The notes under the pieces are model-generated. The model was not told the origin of the DNA and ran no database searches. It was given only the letters and a program-made list of their open reading frames with translations. Shown piece after piece: positions 51,921-63,514 of a DNA stretch of 64,000 nt (its first letter is position 1; the number at the start of each line of letters is the position of its first letter). The stretch covers positions 186,001 to 250,000 of the forward strand of contig WHUX01000053.1 of NCBI GenBank assembly GCA_015179025.1. The letters are read 5' to 3'. The translations under genes and the position numbers were made by a program. Source of the DNA: Terfezia claveryi. Lineage: Eukaryota > Ascomycota > Pezizomycetes > Pezizales > Pezizaceae.

Positions 51921-53518
51921 TTACGCCCACGCCCCCACAGTCGCCATCCCAATCGCGCCCAACCCCACAAACAAACACGCCACAATCCTCTTCTTTCCCC
52001 TCAACTCTCTCCAACTCTCATCGCTCAAAAAGTCTTCGGCAAGCAACTCCACCAACCCCGCAAACACCAACAGCCCACTCGATATACTGTTCATGATTCC
52101 CACCATCAATAGCCCGGTTTGGCTTTCGGGGGTATAGAGCGTGTGGGTGGCTATTCCGATGGCTTGCCCGATTGGTGTGGTGAGTCCGTAGGCGAGGGCC
52201 ATGAGCCATGGCTGTTTTTCCCCGGGCTTCCATTTGAGGACAGCAATACGAGAGCCGAGGGCGAGACCTTCGAAGGTTTCTATGGGAGAGTTAGTAGGAG
52301 GTCGGGGACTTGATTAAGGGCAGCTGGGGAACATACGATGAAAAATAATAGCAAGTAAAAGAACCAAAAACTCCGGACCCCCAGTAACACTCAACGCCAT
52401 CCCAATAAAAACACTATGAAACAGAATTCCCAATTCCAGAAGTAGACATTGTAAGAGTGCCTTTTTGTGGATTTGCTCCGGAGTCAAAATAACCGGGCGA
52501 TCCTCGCGATTTTCAATCATGCCTTCCCGTTTCAATTCCTCATCAAAAGTACCCGGTACATCAATAGAAGCTTGTCTGAATCCGCCGTCACCACGAGTAG
52601 CAGGGACCATATTGTTGTTTGTATTAATAAGATTCAAATCTTTTTCGCCATAGGCTTGAGCTTGCTGCTCTGCCAATGCTCTCAATCCTCGGCTCATAGA
52701 GTGACTCCTGCTTCGTCTATTCCCAGCCATACCAAAGCCCGCCTGCTCAACACCGCCAATAGCCGATTTGTCATAGGACTCCTCCTCTGGAATAGGATCG
52801 GTGACCCTCGTTCTTTTACTCTTCCCCGTTCCCCTCTCCACATCCACAGCTGGCCCCGCAAGGTTCCCTCCACACATATGCCCTCTAGCAAATATCATTT
52901 CCACAATCGTCACGAAAAAGACAGCAGCCATGGCAATGGCGCCGGGCATAGCTGGATAATCCTGATTCCAAATTTTTGGGAGACATGGATCATTTAAAGA
53001 GATGAATGCCGTCGGGAGTAGATGGACGAATGCAGTAGCGATAAGTACGCCTGTGCCAAAGTGGCGAGCATAAAAGAGGAATGTGGGAGGGATGCGGAGC
53101 CAGCGGAATTTTTTGGCAATAAGTGGGAATGCGCATGCTGTATTTGGTGCGGTATCGGTCAGCGACAAGGTCAAAATAAAGATTCAGCAGGGTCCAGGGT
53201 AAGATTTGAATCTAGATCTGAGGTTTGAGATCGTACCTAATGTACTCTGTGTGAGCACCACAAACAATGCCATGACATGCAATCCCAGATTATAGTCATC
53301 TCCTTTAAGCTTGCCTCCGCCGCAAACTAGAGATGAGCGGGTCACAAGGTCTTTATCAAAAAGAGGTGGATTTTGGTTATACGCCGGGTTCCCTGAATCG
53401 CGTACGCGCAACAGTTAGCATAATAAGCAAAGGAGGTAAAACTAGAAGAGACAATTCGCAAAGTCAGGGACGAAATTTGTGTACAAGTAGGCTCTGGATC
53501 CCTTGTGGGCATATTCAT
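51921..53518 (-). CDS. ZIP-family zinc transporter
   Basis: Moves zinc, and possibly iron, into the cytosol across a membrane. Four exons join in frame to about 449 aa: 53518-53485, 53392-53237, 53137-52337 and 52279-51921. The N terminus is MNMPTRDPEPT, then CGGGKLKGDDYNLGLHVM. Transmembrane segments follow, including LHVMALFVVLTQSTLG, FGTGVLIATAFVHLLPTAF and AIAMAAVFFVTIVEMIFA. A long polar loop (about residues 160-270) is rich in Arg, Ser and Asn. The two metal-binding helices carry HSVFIGMALS and HQTFEGLALG, the ZIP signature histidines. The protein ends with VACLFVGLGAIGMATVGAWA. The loop lacks the long His-rich stretch of many ZIPs. Plasma-membrane uptake is likely but location is not shown by sequence. 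The 34-base first coding exon is the least certain part. Confidence 0.9.
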
Positions 53519-55369
53519 CTTTGCAGCGGAATGAGATACGGATTTAACAGGGATTCGTGAAGTTTAATGCTCTGTCTTCTGTCTGCCTGAAAGCTCTGGG
53601 GAACCTAACATTGAAGTACTCACTGGCTCTTTCTAGAGAATCTCACCGCCAAGATTTTGGTCATTTTTGCATTGCTGCAGGTACTTATGTACCTGTGAAC
53701 CCCAGTCTACATTCTCCCTGAAAGAGAAAAATTGCTGTGACGTGGAGACAGGAGCAGTTGGAAAAGTGAGAGAACGGGCGTATAGAGGAATGCTAGTCTG
53801 GGAGGAATGCTAATCCCGTAGGGAAGGTAGGTAGTCAAGGGCTGCTGGTTCCGTTATTTGAAAAAGAAACGGGTATCAAAATGGGAATGCGGGTCTGCAA
53901 TTGGAGAGCAAAGAAAAAGGTGACTCGTCAGCAGCCCTGAAGATGTGAGTTGAAGACGAGAAGCATCAACGGCTTTCCCAACTAGAATGAGTGTGCATAT
54001 ACCTATGGGGGATACCGGAAGAACCTGCAGTTTCGGAATTCGATCTGTCCAGAGATGTTTTCGCAGTTTTGATGTGCCAATCGGTACAGGTATCCGTTGG
54101 GATCCGGCACAAGGTGACGAAAATTCTACTAGAGGCTGAGGACGTAAGCAGCCTGGAGCTTATTGTTGAGAGAGAGGTTGGCACGTTGAGTGCAGGATAG
54201 CAGTCCGGTTGAGGATAGGGTACTTACTGTATGTATGGATGGGATCGTTACTAGGTACAGGTGCCGGAGCCCCCCTGCATAAAAAAATTCTGACTGAATA
54301 ATCTAGGTACTGCACGCAGTTGGCTGGGTACGGTCACAAACCCTCCAAAACCCTCCCCCAGGCATGCATATGAGGCAAGATCACCCGAGTGGTAAACTTG
54401 TATATAGTATCGACTCCGTACAGTTACATTCATATACGGTAACCATTCTCAAGCAAGCACCCACACGCCCAGTTTCAGAAATTCCGAGACCTCCAATTCT
54501 GCTGCCTTGCTCGAAGCACTATGTGCTGTAAAATAGCCGCAACCAGTCCTCAGTTGTACACGATGCTAGAGACACACATTCGGCTCCCAAGCGATCAATC
54601 TGGTGAGCAAGAGTCCTTGTCGAAGATTTTGAGCTTTCCCTTTTTTTCGTGGGAGATAGGCCCCGGTACTACACTTGTACTCCTACTTAGGGACCTGCGC
54701 TCGGGTTCCACAGTGAGGTTATCATCAACTTTTGCGACAAGGACGGTAACCTGCAGTTTGACTCTTACCCTGAATATTCGACCAAAAACTATATAATCTC
54801 ACTTTTATTAGAACTAAAACTTACCTGAAACTAAGCAAAAAAAAAAGAAAAAAGAAAAAAGTGTCTAAGTATCATATCGTGCCCTTGTTTCCAAATTAAG
54901 CATAGGTACAGTTAGTATCAGTTCTGGCTTATGTCCTGATGCCTGTAGATAATATTATGTGTTAGAGTACAGTTAGCGCTTCCGCCCCTTCCCCGGTTTA
55001 TTCCATGTCTCGGAACCAAACTTTTTTTTTTCGCTTCCGTAAAGTTCCACATACCCCGGCCCCCCCGCCCCCCGCCCCCCGCCCCGGCGCCCCAACTCTT
55101 CCTGAGAATATTGATACCCTTATCGTGGCATATTTGTGCGTAATTATATATATATATATTTGTATATAAATTACGAAAATTAGTTTCTGTTCGGCTCCGA
55201 AAGCTTATGTTACCTGAGAAATGTAGCTATTGATACAGTAGTATATAACAGTAGTATATACCTGAAGGGCACAATAAGCCCCTACAATGAGCAGTAGTAC
55301 ACATACCCAACTAAGTATTGATAACTAAACACCACCCCGCCCCCAACCCCCTCCTCACATCTTCCTTCT
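53519..55369. other. 1.85-kb intergenic region
   Basis: No gene was recognised between the ZIP transporter start (minus) and the ATP12 stop (minus). The region contains a purine tract (about 54837-54862, A with single G), a C-rich block at 55055-55093 and an AT tract near 55147-55160. AGTAGTATATA is repeated near 55240-55260. A 91-codon frame at 54521 shows no features. Confidence 0.5.
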
Positions 55370-56800
55370 CTACATCATGCGTATCCTCCACCTCCCCCAC
55401 TGCCCCGTCTGCCAACATACCTCCAACGTCGCCGCCTGCGCCGCCTCCTCGATCCCCCACATATCTTCCTCTTCCCCAGTAAATGCTCTCCTCTTCTCCT
55501 CCTTTTCCGAAGGTAATCCTGTGTTTGTGTCTTTATTCTCCGCTGGATCCCCAGACGCAATTCCTCCTGCGAGAGCTGTGTTTGCCCCGTGGCTCCGTAG
55601 CGCTGAGTCTTTTGTTTGTGGAATTCTGCCTGTTTCACTATCCACCCCCTCCTCCCGTTCTTTCTTTGAGGTGCGTGAAGATGTAGGCTTATCATGGTCG
55701 CCCACCCACCCTGCCACCAGCCTAATCCCCACCAACAAACTCTTTGCACTAACCACACACCTCTCCAACCCCACCAACTCCCAATCATCCCTTTCCTCAA
55801 TCCACCTCCTAATCCTCTCCTTCGTCACCTGTGGCTGCGGCGTCGTCGCCAAAAACCCCTGGGCCGTATCTAATGGATGAACCACAATCCCCGGAAACAC
55901 ATTTCTCTCGATCCAAGTCAACGTGTCTGCTAGAACCTTCAACTGCCTTCCTCTTAACGTATTCTCTCCATCCCTTCCATCTTCCCCTACGTGCTCAGAC
56001 ACCATGTACATATTCGGCGGCGGATGCAGGCAGAGCAACGTATCCGTATCGAGGTATTTCATACACATATCAACCATATCATTTCGTGCCTTCTCGTAGT
56101 TCCCGGTGTGGGGGAGGTCAATTACGCGCGAGACGAGGGAGGTTATGGGGAGAAGGTATGTGCGGGTAGCTTGTGCAGAGGAGGTAAGGAGGTTCCATTC
56201 ATGTGCGATCAGCTGCGCAAGATGTGCTTTTCTTCTTGGTAGCGCTAGTAATTGCTTCTGTGGGGTCTTTAGCGGGCGCGAATCCAAATGTGGGATGAAC
56301 GTTCCGTCAGGCATCTCCTTCACCCAGCATTCCTTCCAGAACCGCATTCCGCTGCCAGAGCTGGTGAATAGTTTCGGCCGTGTAGGGGCTGGGGACTCTT
56401 TCATGTCTAGCCCAATCTTTAGTTTTGGTTTTCCGGATGGTCGGCTGCCCCCGGTGCCAGGTGGTGGTGATGGTGGTGGTGCTGTAGTGTTACCCTCAGC
56501 TGCTGGATTCGGAGCATCGCACTCGGCCGTCTGCCCTGCCAATTCCGCCGCCGCAGCAGCAGCCCGCTCACGCTGTTTCTTTCTTATGTCCCTAATCTCC
56601 CCCGGGGCCGGCAGGGGCGGCTTTGGCGGGGGCCCATGGGCAGTGATGGGCAATGGGGTTGCGGAGTGGGGCGGGCCGGAAGTGCGTAGCGTCCGCCTGC
56701 TGGGTTGGAATTGACACGGGAGGAGGGCGGGGAGTATAATGGGATTTGGGCGTGCGGATACCCGTAGACAGGCGCGATGTATTATACATTGGCGAAGCAT
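55370..56800 (-). CDS. ATP12: ATP12, F1-ATPase assembly chaperone
   Basis: A mitochondrial matrix chaperone that holds the F1 alpha subunit until it assembles into ATP synthase. One exon of 476 codons. The N terminus (MLRQCIIHRACLRVSARPN) is basic and lacks acidic residues, as for a mitochondrial presequence. A Pro/Ala-rich linker with a poly-Ala run (RERAAAAAAELAG) follows. The conserved core begins near residue 145 with RFWKECWVKEMPDGTFIPHL and DSRPLKTPQKQLLALP, and continues with HEWNLLTS, YLDTDTLLCLHPPPN, VHPLDTAQGFL and LERCVVSAKSLLVGIRL. A 75-residue polar insert lies before the C-terminal EAAQAATLEVCWQTGQWGRW. The polar insert and linker make it longer than most homologues. The coding strand is very C-rich in wobble positions near its 3' end. 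Confidence 0.94.
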   Translation of the reverse strand: MLRQCIIHRACLRVSARPNPIILPALLPCQFQPSRRTLRTSGPPHSATPLPITAHGPPPKPPLPAPGEIRDIRKKQRERAAAAAAELAGQTAECDAPNPAAEGNTTAPPPSPPPGTGGSRPSGKPKLKIGLDMKESPAPTRPKLFTSSGSGMRFWKECWVKEMPDGTFIPHLDSRPLKTPQKQLLALPRRKAHLAQLIAHEWNLLTSSAQATRTYLLPITSLVSRVIDLPHTGNYEKARNDMVDMCMKYLDTDTLLCLHPPPNMYMVSEHVGEDGRDGENTLRGRQLKVLADTLTWIERNVFPGIVVHPLDTAQGFLATTPQPQVTKERIRRWIEERDDWELVGLERCVVSAKSLLVGIRLVAGWVGDHDKPTSSRTSKKEREEGVDSETGRIPQTKDSALRSHGANTALAGGIASGDPAENKDTNTGLPSEKEEKRRAFTGEEEDMWGIEEAAQAATLEVCWQTGQWGRWRIRMM

Positions 56801-57311
56801 CGTGAGCGGTGATGTGGAGCGACTGTTTACGTTCGGAGAATGGATATCATCCGAATATGACGTCCTGGGGTGCTAAGATTGGCAACGGTCACGTGACTTT
56901 TTGGAGAATGCTGTGCATATAACGGTGTGCATAGTCGAAAGGCTAACATGAAAGTTGATGCCAAAATACACCAAAACGGAGCAGAGAGCACTGCTCGTGT
57001 CCTTTAAATATCGCTGAAGACCCCAAACAGAAATTACACTTTAACTTCAGAGAGCAAAATATAACAAAAAAGCAAAACCAGAAACTGCAAACCACACAGC
57101 ACCTTTCAACTAACAATGAACAAGAGAAAGGTCGACAACAAATGGTTCTAGGGATGAAACAAAAACAGTACACAGCACCCCAACCCCATTCCCCGCAATC
57201 TCGTACAGCTCTAGACACACACTCCTACCGACATCGGCCAACACCCGACCTCCCCTCTATCGCCTCCTCCGCCTGCTCTATTCCTCTGTTCTCCAAAAGC
57301 AAAGCCGGGTC
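56801..57311. other. Intergenic, ATP12 promoter and ATG27 3' region
   Basis: Both neighbours are on the minus strand, so this holds the ATP12 promoter (near 56801-56900) and the ATG27 3' untranslated region. GGTCACGTGACTTTTTGG near 56887 contains a palindromic CACGTG E-box. No gene was seen. Confidence 0.5.
56890..56897. promoter_or_regulatory. CACGTG E-box upstream of ATP12
   Basis: GTCACGTGAC is a perfect 10-bp palindrome about 90 bases upstream of the ATP12 start codon. CACGTG is the core site for bHLH factors of the Cbf1/USF type, and TCACGTGA is their preferred extended form. Position fits a promoter element, but function is an inference. Confidence 0.45.
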
Positions 57312-58554
57312 CTATACGGCGCTATAGCCTGCCCTTCTCCCCCCTCCGTTAACAGTATGTAGCACCTTCCTCGCAAAGTCCTTAACCAGATATGGAATAT
57401 CCCGGAGAGTATCGCCGTGGGGTAAGAGATCCCACCTGCTCCTCATATCAGCAAAAGAGAAATACATACCAACATCCCCCATGCCACCACATAACTAAGG
57501 TAGTTGCACATACCCTCTAGCGTCATACCGATTGTAGTTGAGCCACGACCCGAAGATCAGGTATGCAGCAACAAGCAAAAACATACTTCCAAGAGCCCAT
57601 ATTAGATCCCTTGCCCGAAGTCAGTACGTCTATCCCTAGAGTACTCACATAATGATAAACCACGTAAAGAAGCCCCAATGGCTGCCTCCATCTCCGTCTC
57701 CGCTAGCTTGCTGCTCACAGGCATGTTTCGTCTTCCATTCAAGCTTCAACACACCCCCTTCGTATGACAAGTACTTTAGACTCTTCGCTCCATCAATAAT
57801 CTTCCCATCTCTTTCTTGTCCTTCTAGCCCCGTCTTGTCTTTATCGCAGATGAATTCCACCAAAGCCTTCTGCTCCTTCCCTTGATCATTATCTGGTGGG
57901 TACACACCCCCATGTAGCTCTACCCGGACGCCTTCTTTATTTGCATCAGTGGAGGATTTCAGACGGGTGTAGCTCGGGTTAAGTTTTGCGTCGCCAGCAA
58001 TAGGTATTATGCTGTCGATTTGGTCCTTGGATTTATCTTTGTCATTGGGGAAGTGGCTCAATTCGATTCCACATACTTTAGAATTGTTCCATCCGTCAGT
58101 ACGTTTGTCTTTGGGCCAAAGTACTCAGGGAGGCAATACCATATGTTCCTTTGGGGCAAACTTCGTCTTCCTTTACCTCTTTAGGCCACTCTATTGGACC
58201 CTACACATCGCATACTCTGGTCAGCTTTCATCCCACCTGCTTCCGGGGGCATGAGCAGTTGAAAGAACTCACACATGGATTTATCGTCCAAGTCATAATC
58301 TTAACCTACAGCCCCCATTACTTCGTCAATAAGTATCCTACCTAGTACCACTCCAGAGCTGTCGAGTAACAAGGCAAGCATACCGTAGGCGGTGTACTTT
58401 TACTATCAGTAACCGAACTTGACCCCTTTAGTGGTGAGAGGTCAAACGTGACGCCATCGGCGACAACCTTACAATCGTCTGCTGCGGAAGCTAGTGCTGG
58501 GAGGAGAAAGAGAAGGAGGGCTGACGACAGTGAAGCTGCTGATGATGGGGCCAT
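57312..58554 (-). CDS. ATG27: Autophagy-related membrane protein Atg27
   Basis: A type I membrane protein that cycles among Golgi, endosomes and vacuole and helps move Atg9 vesicles to the autophagosome site. Six exons join in frame to about 301 aa: 58554-58384, 58299-58273, 58200-58140, 58075-57649, 57609-57514 and 57435-57312. A signal peptide (SALLLFLLPALASAADD) leads to the lumenal domain: CKVVADGVTFDLSPLKG, TWTINPCGP, VCPKGTYVCGIELSHFPND, then LNPSYTRL and a late LKYLSYEGGVLKLEWKTKHAC. The cysteine spacing suits the mannose-6-phosphate-receptor-like fold. One membrane helix follows (FFTWFIIMDLIWALGSMF and on through LVAAYLIFGSWLNY). The short cytosolic tail (YDARGWDLLPHGDTLRDIPY) ends in GYSAV, a tyrosine-containing tail consistent with the sorting signal of this family. 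Confidence 0.93.
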
Positions 58555-59711
58555 CGTGGACTTTGACCGCCAGAATAGCGGATAAATGTGAGCTATATTT
58601 GTAGTTGATCAATACCGTCCCAGTTAAGCCAACGGACAAACTTTCCCCCTAAGCTCCGACGCTCTCCAACAAGCCGGCACTCCTATTGCGAGGTGTGTTA
58701 TTTCTGTGCCTGTAATCCTGAAGCCTGATATGCGAGAGCTTGCCGTCTTCGGTCCCCGGGTACTTTGATGGGATGTCGAGGTTTTATCCGTATCAGCGGA
58801 TCAGAGGCTTGAGATTGGGGGATTGAAACAAGAATGCAATGAGCAAGTCATGCAAGGCGCCAAGCAACGTCACTGACGCCAGACTACCGTAGCAACTGAG
58901 TGCTGCGAGCCAGAGTGCTGCCACATGAGCCACGCGCAAGGCGCAAGGCATCGTCCACCAAGTCGACTGCATTAACTATGTAGCGAACAGCAGCCCCGGT
59001 CAGTTGCACCGGCACCGATTTCTATGGGACTTGGCCAATAGGGGCTGTTGTTCGCCAGCCCGAGTTTATGCTACGCGCTGTGCGGGCAGTTATGGATAGG
59101 TGCTTACTTGTATTGTTCTTGGGTCTTCGAGTTCATAGTGGCTATGCGGTTTCGTGGTCACGCTCGACAACGATTCTGCTGCTCGTCCATGCAGGAGAGA
59201 AATCAGGAGAGAAATCGAACAGGGGTTCGACTGGGCAGCAAGCCAAGTCGTGTTTCAGCTTGGTGCTTTCTGGTCAGATAATTTTATATCCAGTCTCCAA
59301 TCTACATTTCAACTTCGTATATACCGTCGTTCACCACTGATTGTTGTGTTTCTATTATTGGCGCAACTTGAGCATACCGAACGGCTGGCAAAAGATTGTT
59401 TTTCATTCAATGTCCTCTCAGCTTCGCTTGGGAAAGTTACTTCCTGACACTTTTCTAGCTTTTCAACTAGTTGAAAGCCTTTGATTCGACTCTGTTGCTT
59501 ATGATCTTTATTGGCTTGCGGCCCTCTCCCAAGTGATAAACAAGATATCGGTGTAGTTTATTGGATATGATGACTGTATACAATCTAAGTTTCTGTTGAA
59601 TTGTCGCATAGTGTAGGAGTGGCTCCCTAACTAATACCAGTGTAGCTCTAGTGCTCCCTAGATTCAGATACGATATCTGTGAAAAGCCATATGATTCGGA
59701 TAAAGAAAAAA
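58555..59711. other. Intergenic, no gene recognised
   Basis: This lies between the ATG27 start and the sulfotransferase-like stop, both minus strand. Open frames at 59048-59447 are random-looking. AGGAGAGAAATC is duplicated near 59190-59216. Nothing else stands out. Confidence 0.45.
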
Positions 59712-60849
59712 TTAAACAACAATCCTAAACTGCCTCATCCACTCATAATCGGGGATATTCTCCCTCACAGTCGTCTGTATCAACTTAGCGCCCTCTTCAC
59801 CATACTTCTCTTTCCATTCCTTAAAATTTTCTTCATCTGATTTCAGCCTTTTTTTCTGTGAAAGAAATTAGCGCTCCACATCAAATGGAATGAAACTTCA
59901 GGGTAACTTACGGTTATTCGTGCCTTCAACCCACCACTCTTCATAGCGTCCTCATGAAAGCCCTTCCATTTTTCAAATTCCTCACAATCCTTTTCTTCCC
60001 AGGACAGCATTTCCTCTCGGAATTCGATGCCTACCCTTCGGCAGTACTCCTCCACGACTGCACGAGGATTGTCCAATAAATCATCTGCATCAACCAGAAC
60101 AACATCCTCCTTCCTTAAGAGTCTTGACTCGATTAGAAACTGTAACAGAATCCTTGCCTCTCTAAATCCAGCTTCTGCTGGGTCGAAGTAGTGAAATCCG
60201 GTGGTGTCAGAGAGTGGTGGAACTGTACAGCGGTAGTAAGAAGGTATAGCGCTATTGGGGTGGCGAATTAGGAACGTAACCTGGAATTGAGAAAGTATCG
60301 AAATAGGGAGCAACGTGGGATTAGAGGAGTCTCTGCCCTTGAGGGGAATTTTCTTTTGTCCATTGGAACGGTGTCCGTTCGTTAAGGTGCCGTTCGTCTT
60401 CGTAGCATCATTATGGTATTCCCTAGTGGCAAACTTGGAAAGTGATGGTGCAATACCTGGTTTTCCTGGGGGTGGAACGAGATGAGTAGAAATATCCTTT
60501 ATGAAAAGACGCCTTTGTTGAAAATTCTAGGTTATTTAGCAGTTACACGTGCGGTCCCTTTAGGTGCGGTTTCAGAAGAATAGAAGTTCGCTACCTCAGG
60601 AAACTTGTACAAAAGCTGGTCAACTATATCTTTATATGTGAGATGTGAGAAACCAGTATCATCTCTGAGGGCCTTTGTCTCTGACGCTTCGCCGTCAAAA
60701 CGAGATCCTAGTCTCTCTGGGCCATAATAAAATGGCTCTCCAAAAGGCTCATGATGGCATTCCAAAACATCTGTCCGGGTCATGAAGACTCTTTCAAAAG
60801 CAGTTGAGCATGCCCGAGGAACAGAGGCGACTAGAATAGGTTTTGACAT
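59712..60849 (-). CDS. P-loop sulfotransferase-like protein
   Basis: About 337 aa in three exons (60849-60595, 60526-59912, 59855-59712). The N-terminal ILVASVPRACSTAFERVF matches the PAPS-binding loop of sulfotransferase-like P-loop proteins, with the expected Pro-Arg and Ser-Thr residues. HHEPFGEPFYYGPERLG follows, a pattern seen in fungal members. RLFIKDISTHLVP and VTFLIRHPNSAIPSYYRC continue the fold; the latter resembles the 3'-phosphate-binding segment (RHP...S.Y). The C terminus is helical (NIPDYEWMRQFRIVV). The substrate cannot be told from sequence. The first donor is uncertain: the GTAGCG site (exon ending 60595) with the CCTAG acceptor keeps the frame, whereas the open frame simply read through stops at TAKstop. 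A low-complexity TNGTLTNGHRSNGQ segment is an internal insert. Confidence 0.8.
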
Positions 60850-63514
60850 ATTTCGGCGAATTGACTGAATAAAATGTGCCTGCTCGAGTGTTTATGAGAA
60901 GGGTAGGCCCCTGGGTGCAAGTAAATATATACAGATTTCATTTTAAAGAGAGTAAGCAACGCCCTCTGCATGGAATGACATGTGCCAAGGTCACTTTGTA
61001 GGTTTCCCGCAGCTAATTGGCTACAAATCGACATATCATAAGATTTGGGGAGGGGCTAGTGCAAGCCAGACTATCATAAGATCGACCCTTGAGACGGACA
61101 GCGACGGACAAAGCCCATATGCTGTGTATGCTGTGCGCTGAATACATACCTAATTGTAAGGAGTCAAAGGAGAGGGGCATTGGTAGTCTGGTTGGCACAA
61201 GCCCTTCGGTAGAGGGGCATTGGACGAAATATTTTGGCCCTAGTCTGGCTTGTTTTGGCCCCATCAAACTGTTGATCTTTAGACATTTCAGGTATAATGG
61301 CCGCCGCATTTGGAACACATCCATCGGTTGACCCCATGCAGGATTGAACGGACGGGCGAAGAAGGAGCACATGAAGGATGAAAGGTTATGGGACCAGTTG
61401 CTGACAAGACCATAGGACTTAGGAAATATACTTATGGATTATGCTTGTCGTCTGGCTTTTACGTTGTTCTAATGGCGACTGTGATATTCTACCTTCTTTT
61501 GCTACACTAACTTTATCATCGCCCTAATTACTTAGTATTGGTACCTCAGTGCTTCTCTGAACTTTTCCTTCCTGTGAAGCCATGATGTATTCCCTGAGGG
61601 GTTTCTATCTACAATTATTGCAAAGAGTCTAATAATCTTTGGCTTATCCAGTGAACTTTCCCAATTTGTAGTCTATCAGTTCCTATGCCGGCCTAGTCTA
61701 ATGTAGGTGGAGTCCATCAGCTTGGCAAAGAGGTACCTAGGTATGTAGTCTTGGCATCATCCTTAATGAGTCTCACCACCCAGACAAGAGACAGAAAGGG
61801 TCCGGCCACGGTCTAGGGTCACAATATTTCGTCTTTATTCTACTGTACAGGACGCTATGGGCGGGATCGACGGTACAGATTCCTGGCTCATTTGGTAGGC
61901 ATTACTTGTACCTACAGCTCGCATGCAGAGCTTGGGTGGTAATTGGGTTGTATGAGTTCCAGTGCAGATGAACCTGCATGAATCCAGGTGGAATACACGT
62001 GGGGTTCGATAAAGCGGAAGTCTCGATACCTAGTCACGATCACCTTTTCCATTACTATATGCAGAAATCCAGCTTAACAGCGGTGAGAGCCTCGAGGCCT
62101 GCATTCTCAGTTAAGACCTTTTTCATAATCCAGCACTTTAACCAGACTACAGCACTTTCAGGCTATTAGGAAGCAAAGTATAAGAATCATTGAGTGCACT
62201 CGAAGCGATACGCTCAGCAGTCCGCGGCAGGTTATTCTGGAAAGCCAGGGTAAATGTATGGAGAGGGTCCTTCCTATAGGCAGGCTGGTTGGAAAAATCA
62301 CGAACCAGAATATTTAATACCAATACCACATATCATATGCATCGGAAGCCAAGAAGGTCACGGCACTACAATTCCGTGATGATCCTTTTTAATCGTACTT
62401 TCCTTGTCTGGCGATGATGCACGCATGACATTTATACTATACCCAAACCCTCCTACATATCCTGCCCCGCAATATTTATTGACCATTATCGCTTGTGCTT
62501 GTTCTTTTACTGTATTCGAGTATTCAGCAGGCCATTGAGCTCTGCTGAAGGCCAAATAATACGCTGCAGGAGTACATATGATACCATTGGCTATTCCAGT
62601 GTCGCGGGCAAATTGGCTTCCTCTTGAGCTTGGTGTTTTGGTGTTTTGGATACGTTGGATACCCGTTGTTGCCGTTGCTTGTGCTTGTTCTGTTGTGTCC
62701 AACACAGCCAGCCACCAATTGCGGCGGGCGATTATCTCGAGCACTTCATCGGCTCGTTGCTTTGAAGTACCACGCTCATGATATTCGATCTTCCTTTCAG
62801 TTGTTCCCACTTAACGGCATGTCCCTCTGCAGAGTGGGGTTGCCTCGTATGCCTCGTTGTCTTGAAGTTTCACTCTGATCTATCACCCTCGTATCGCAAA
62901 GTTGTTCCCTGTCGATGTTTATGGTTGGTAGTACATACACTTCCCTTGGGCGTCTACATCACTCGACCACAGCAAATAATCACGACCCCGGAAACTTACA
63001 TCCGCCCAACCTTCTGACTTTTAAAGCTCTACTATCGAATACCAATCCACGCTCTCATTGCCGCAAAACTCCCCAATCTCTCCCTTCTCCACAGGAGGCG
63101 AGAGGAGTAAACAACAGTGCCATATTGACCCACGCGCTGACACTGTGTTGGTTTGGTTCAACCCGAAGCCAGCACACTCTGTCGCGGTTTCAGCCTTACC
63201 AGAACGACAAGAAGGTACAACGGCAATATCAGCCTTGCTATCGTGATATCTTCAAGGACCGGGTCACTAAATTAAGTAAAGTTGACAGGGATCAGTTGGA
63301 GGGCCCTTCGTCACGGGAAGCGACTACACTACAATTTGAGGTGGGATCTTCCTGGGGGGGTTAGGTACTGCCTGGCTGTGCATCTTCACAACCCCTGGAG
63401 TGTGTTTCTCTTTATGTGCCAATTCTCTCCTGATGCTTGTAGTACCTACCTCTGTTGTACTCTATGCTGATGCCTCTTGCTTTATTTTCTAGGAACTAGT
63501 CGACGTCTCTGACT
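60850..63514. other. Intergenic with dispersed-motif copies
   Basis: The region lies between the divergent sulfotransferase-like gene and the gene at the right edge. Motif copies occur at 61052-61073 (complement of TAGTCTGGCTTGCACTAGCC), 61184-61200, 61241-61252 and near 62145. AGAGGGGCATTGG is directly duplicated at about 61172 and 61212. A 150-codon minus-strand frame at 62358-62810 lacks an ATG and was not called. The last 500 bases are pyrimidine-rich and likely hold the promoter and a 5'-untranslated intron (acceptor TTTATTTTCTAG near 63492) of the next gene. Confidence 0.5.

Noticed and set aside
53190..53225. GATTTGAATC resembling a tRNA T-loop
   Set aside because: It lies in the intron and exon boundary of the ZIP gene and lacks other tRNA parts.
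62358..62810. 150-codon minus-strand frame (WWLAVLDTTEQAQATATTG and on)
   Set aside because: It starts at GTG with no upstream ATG in frame and has no recognisable domain. A spliced upstream exon is possible but nothing shows it.
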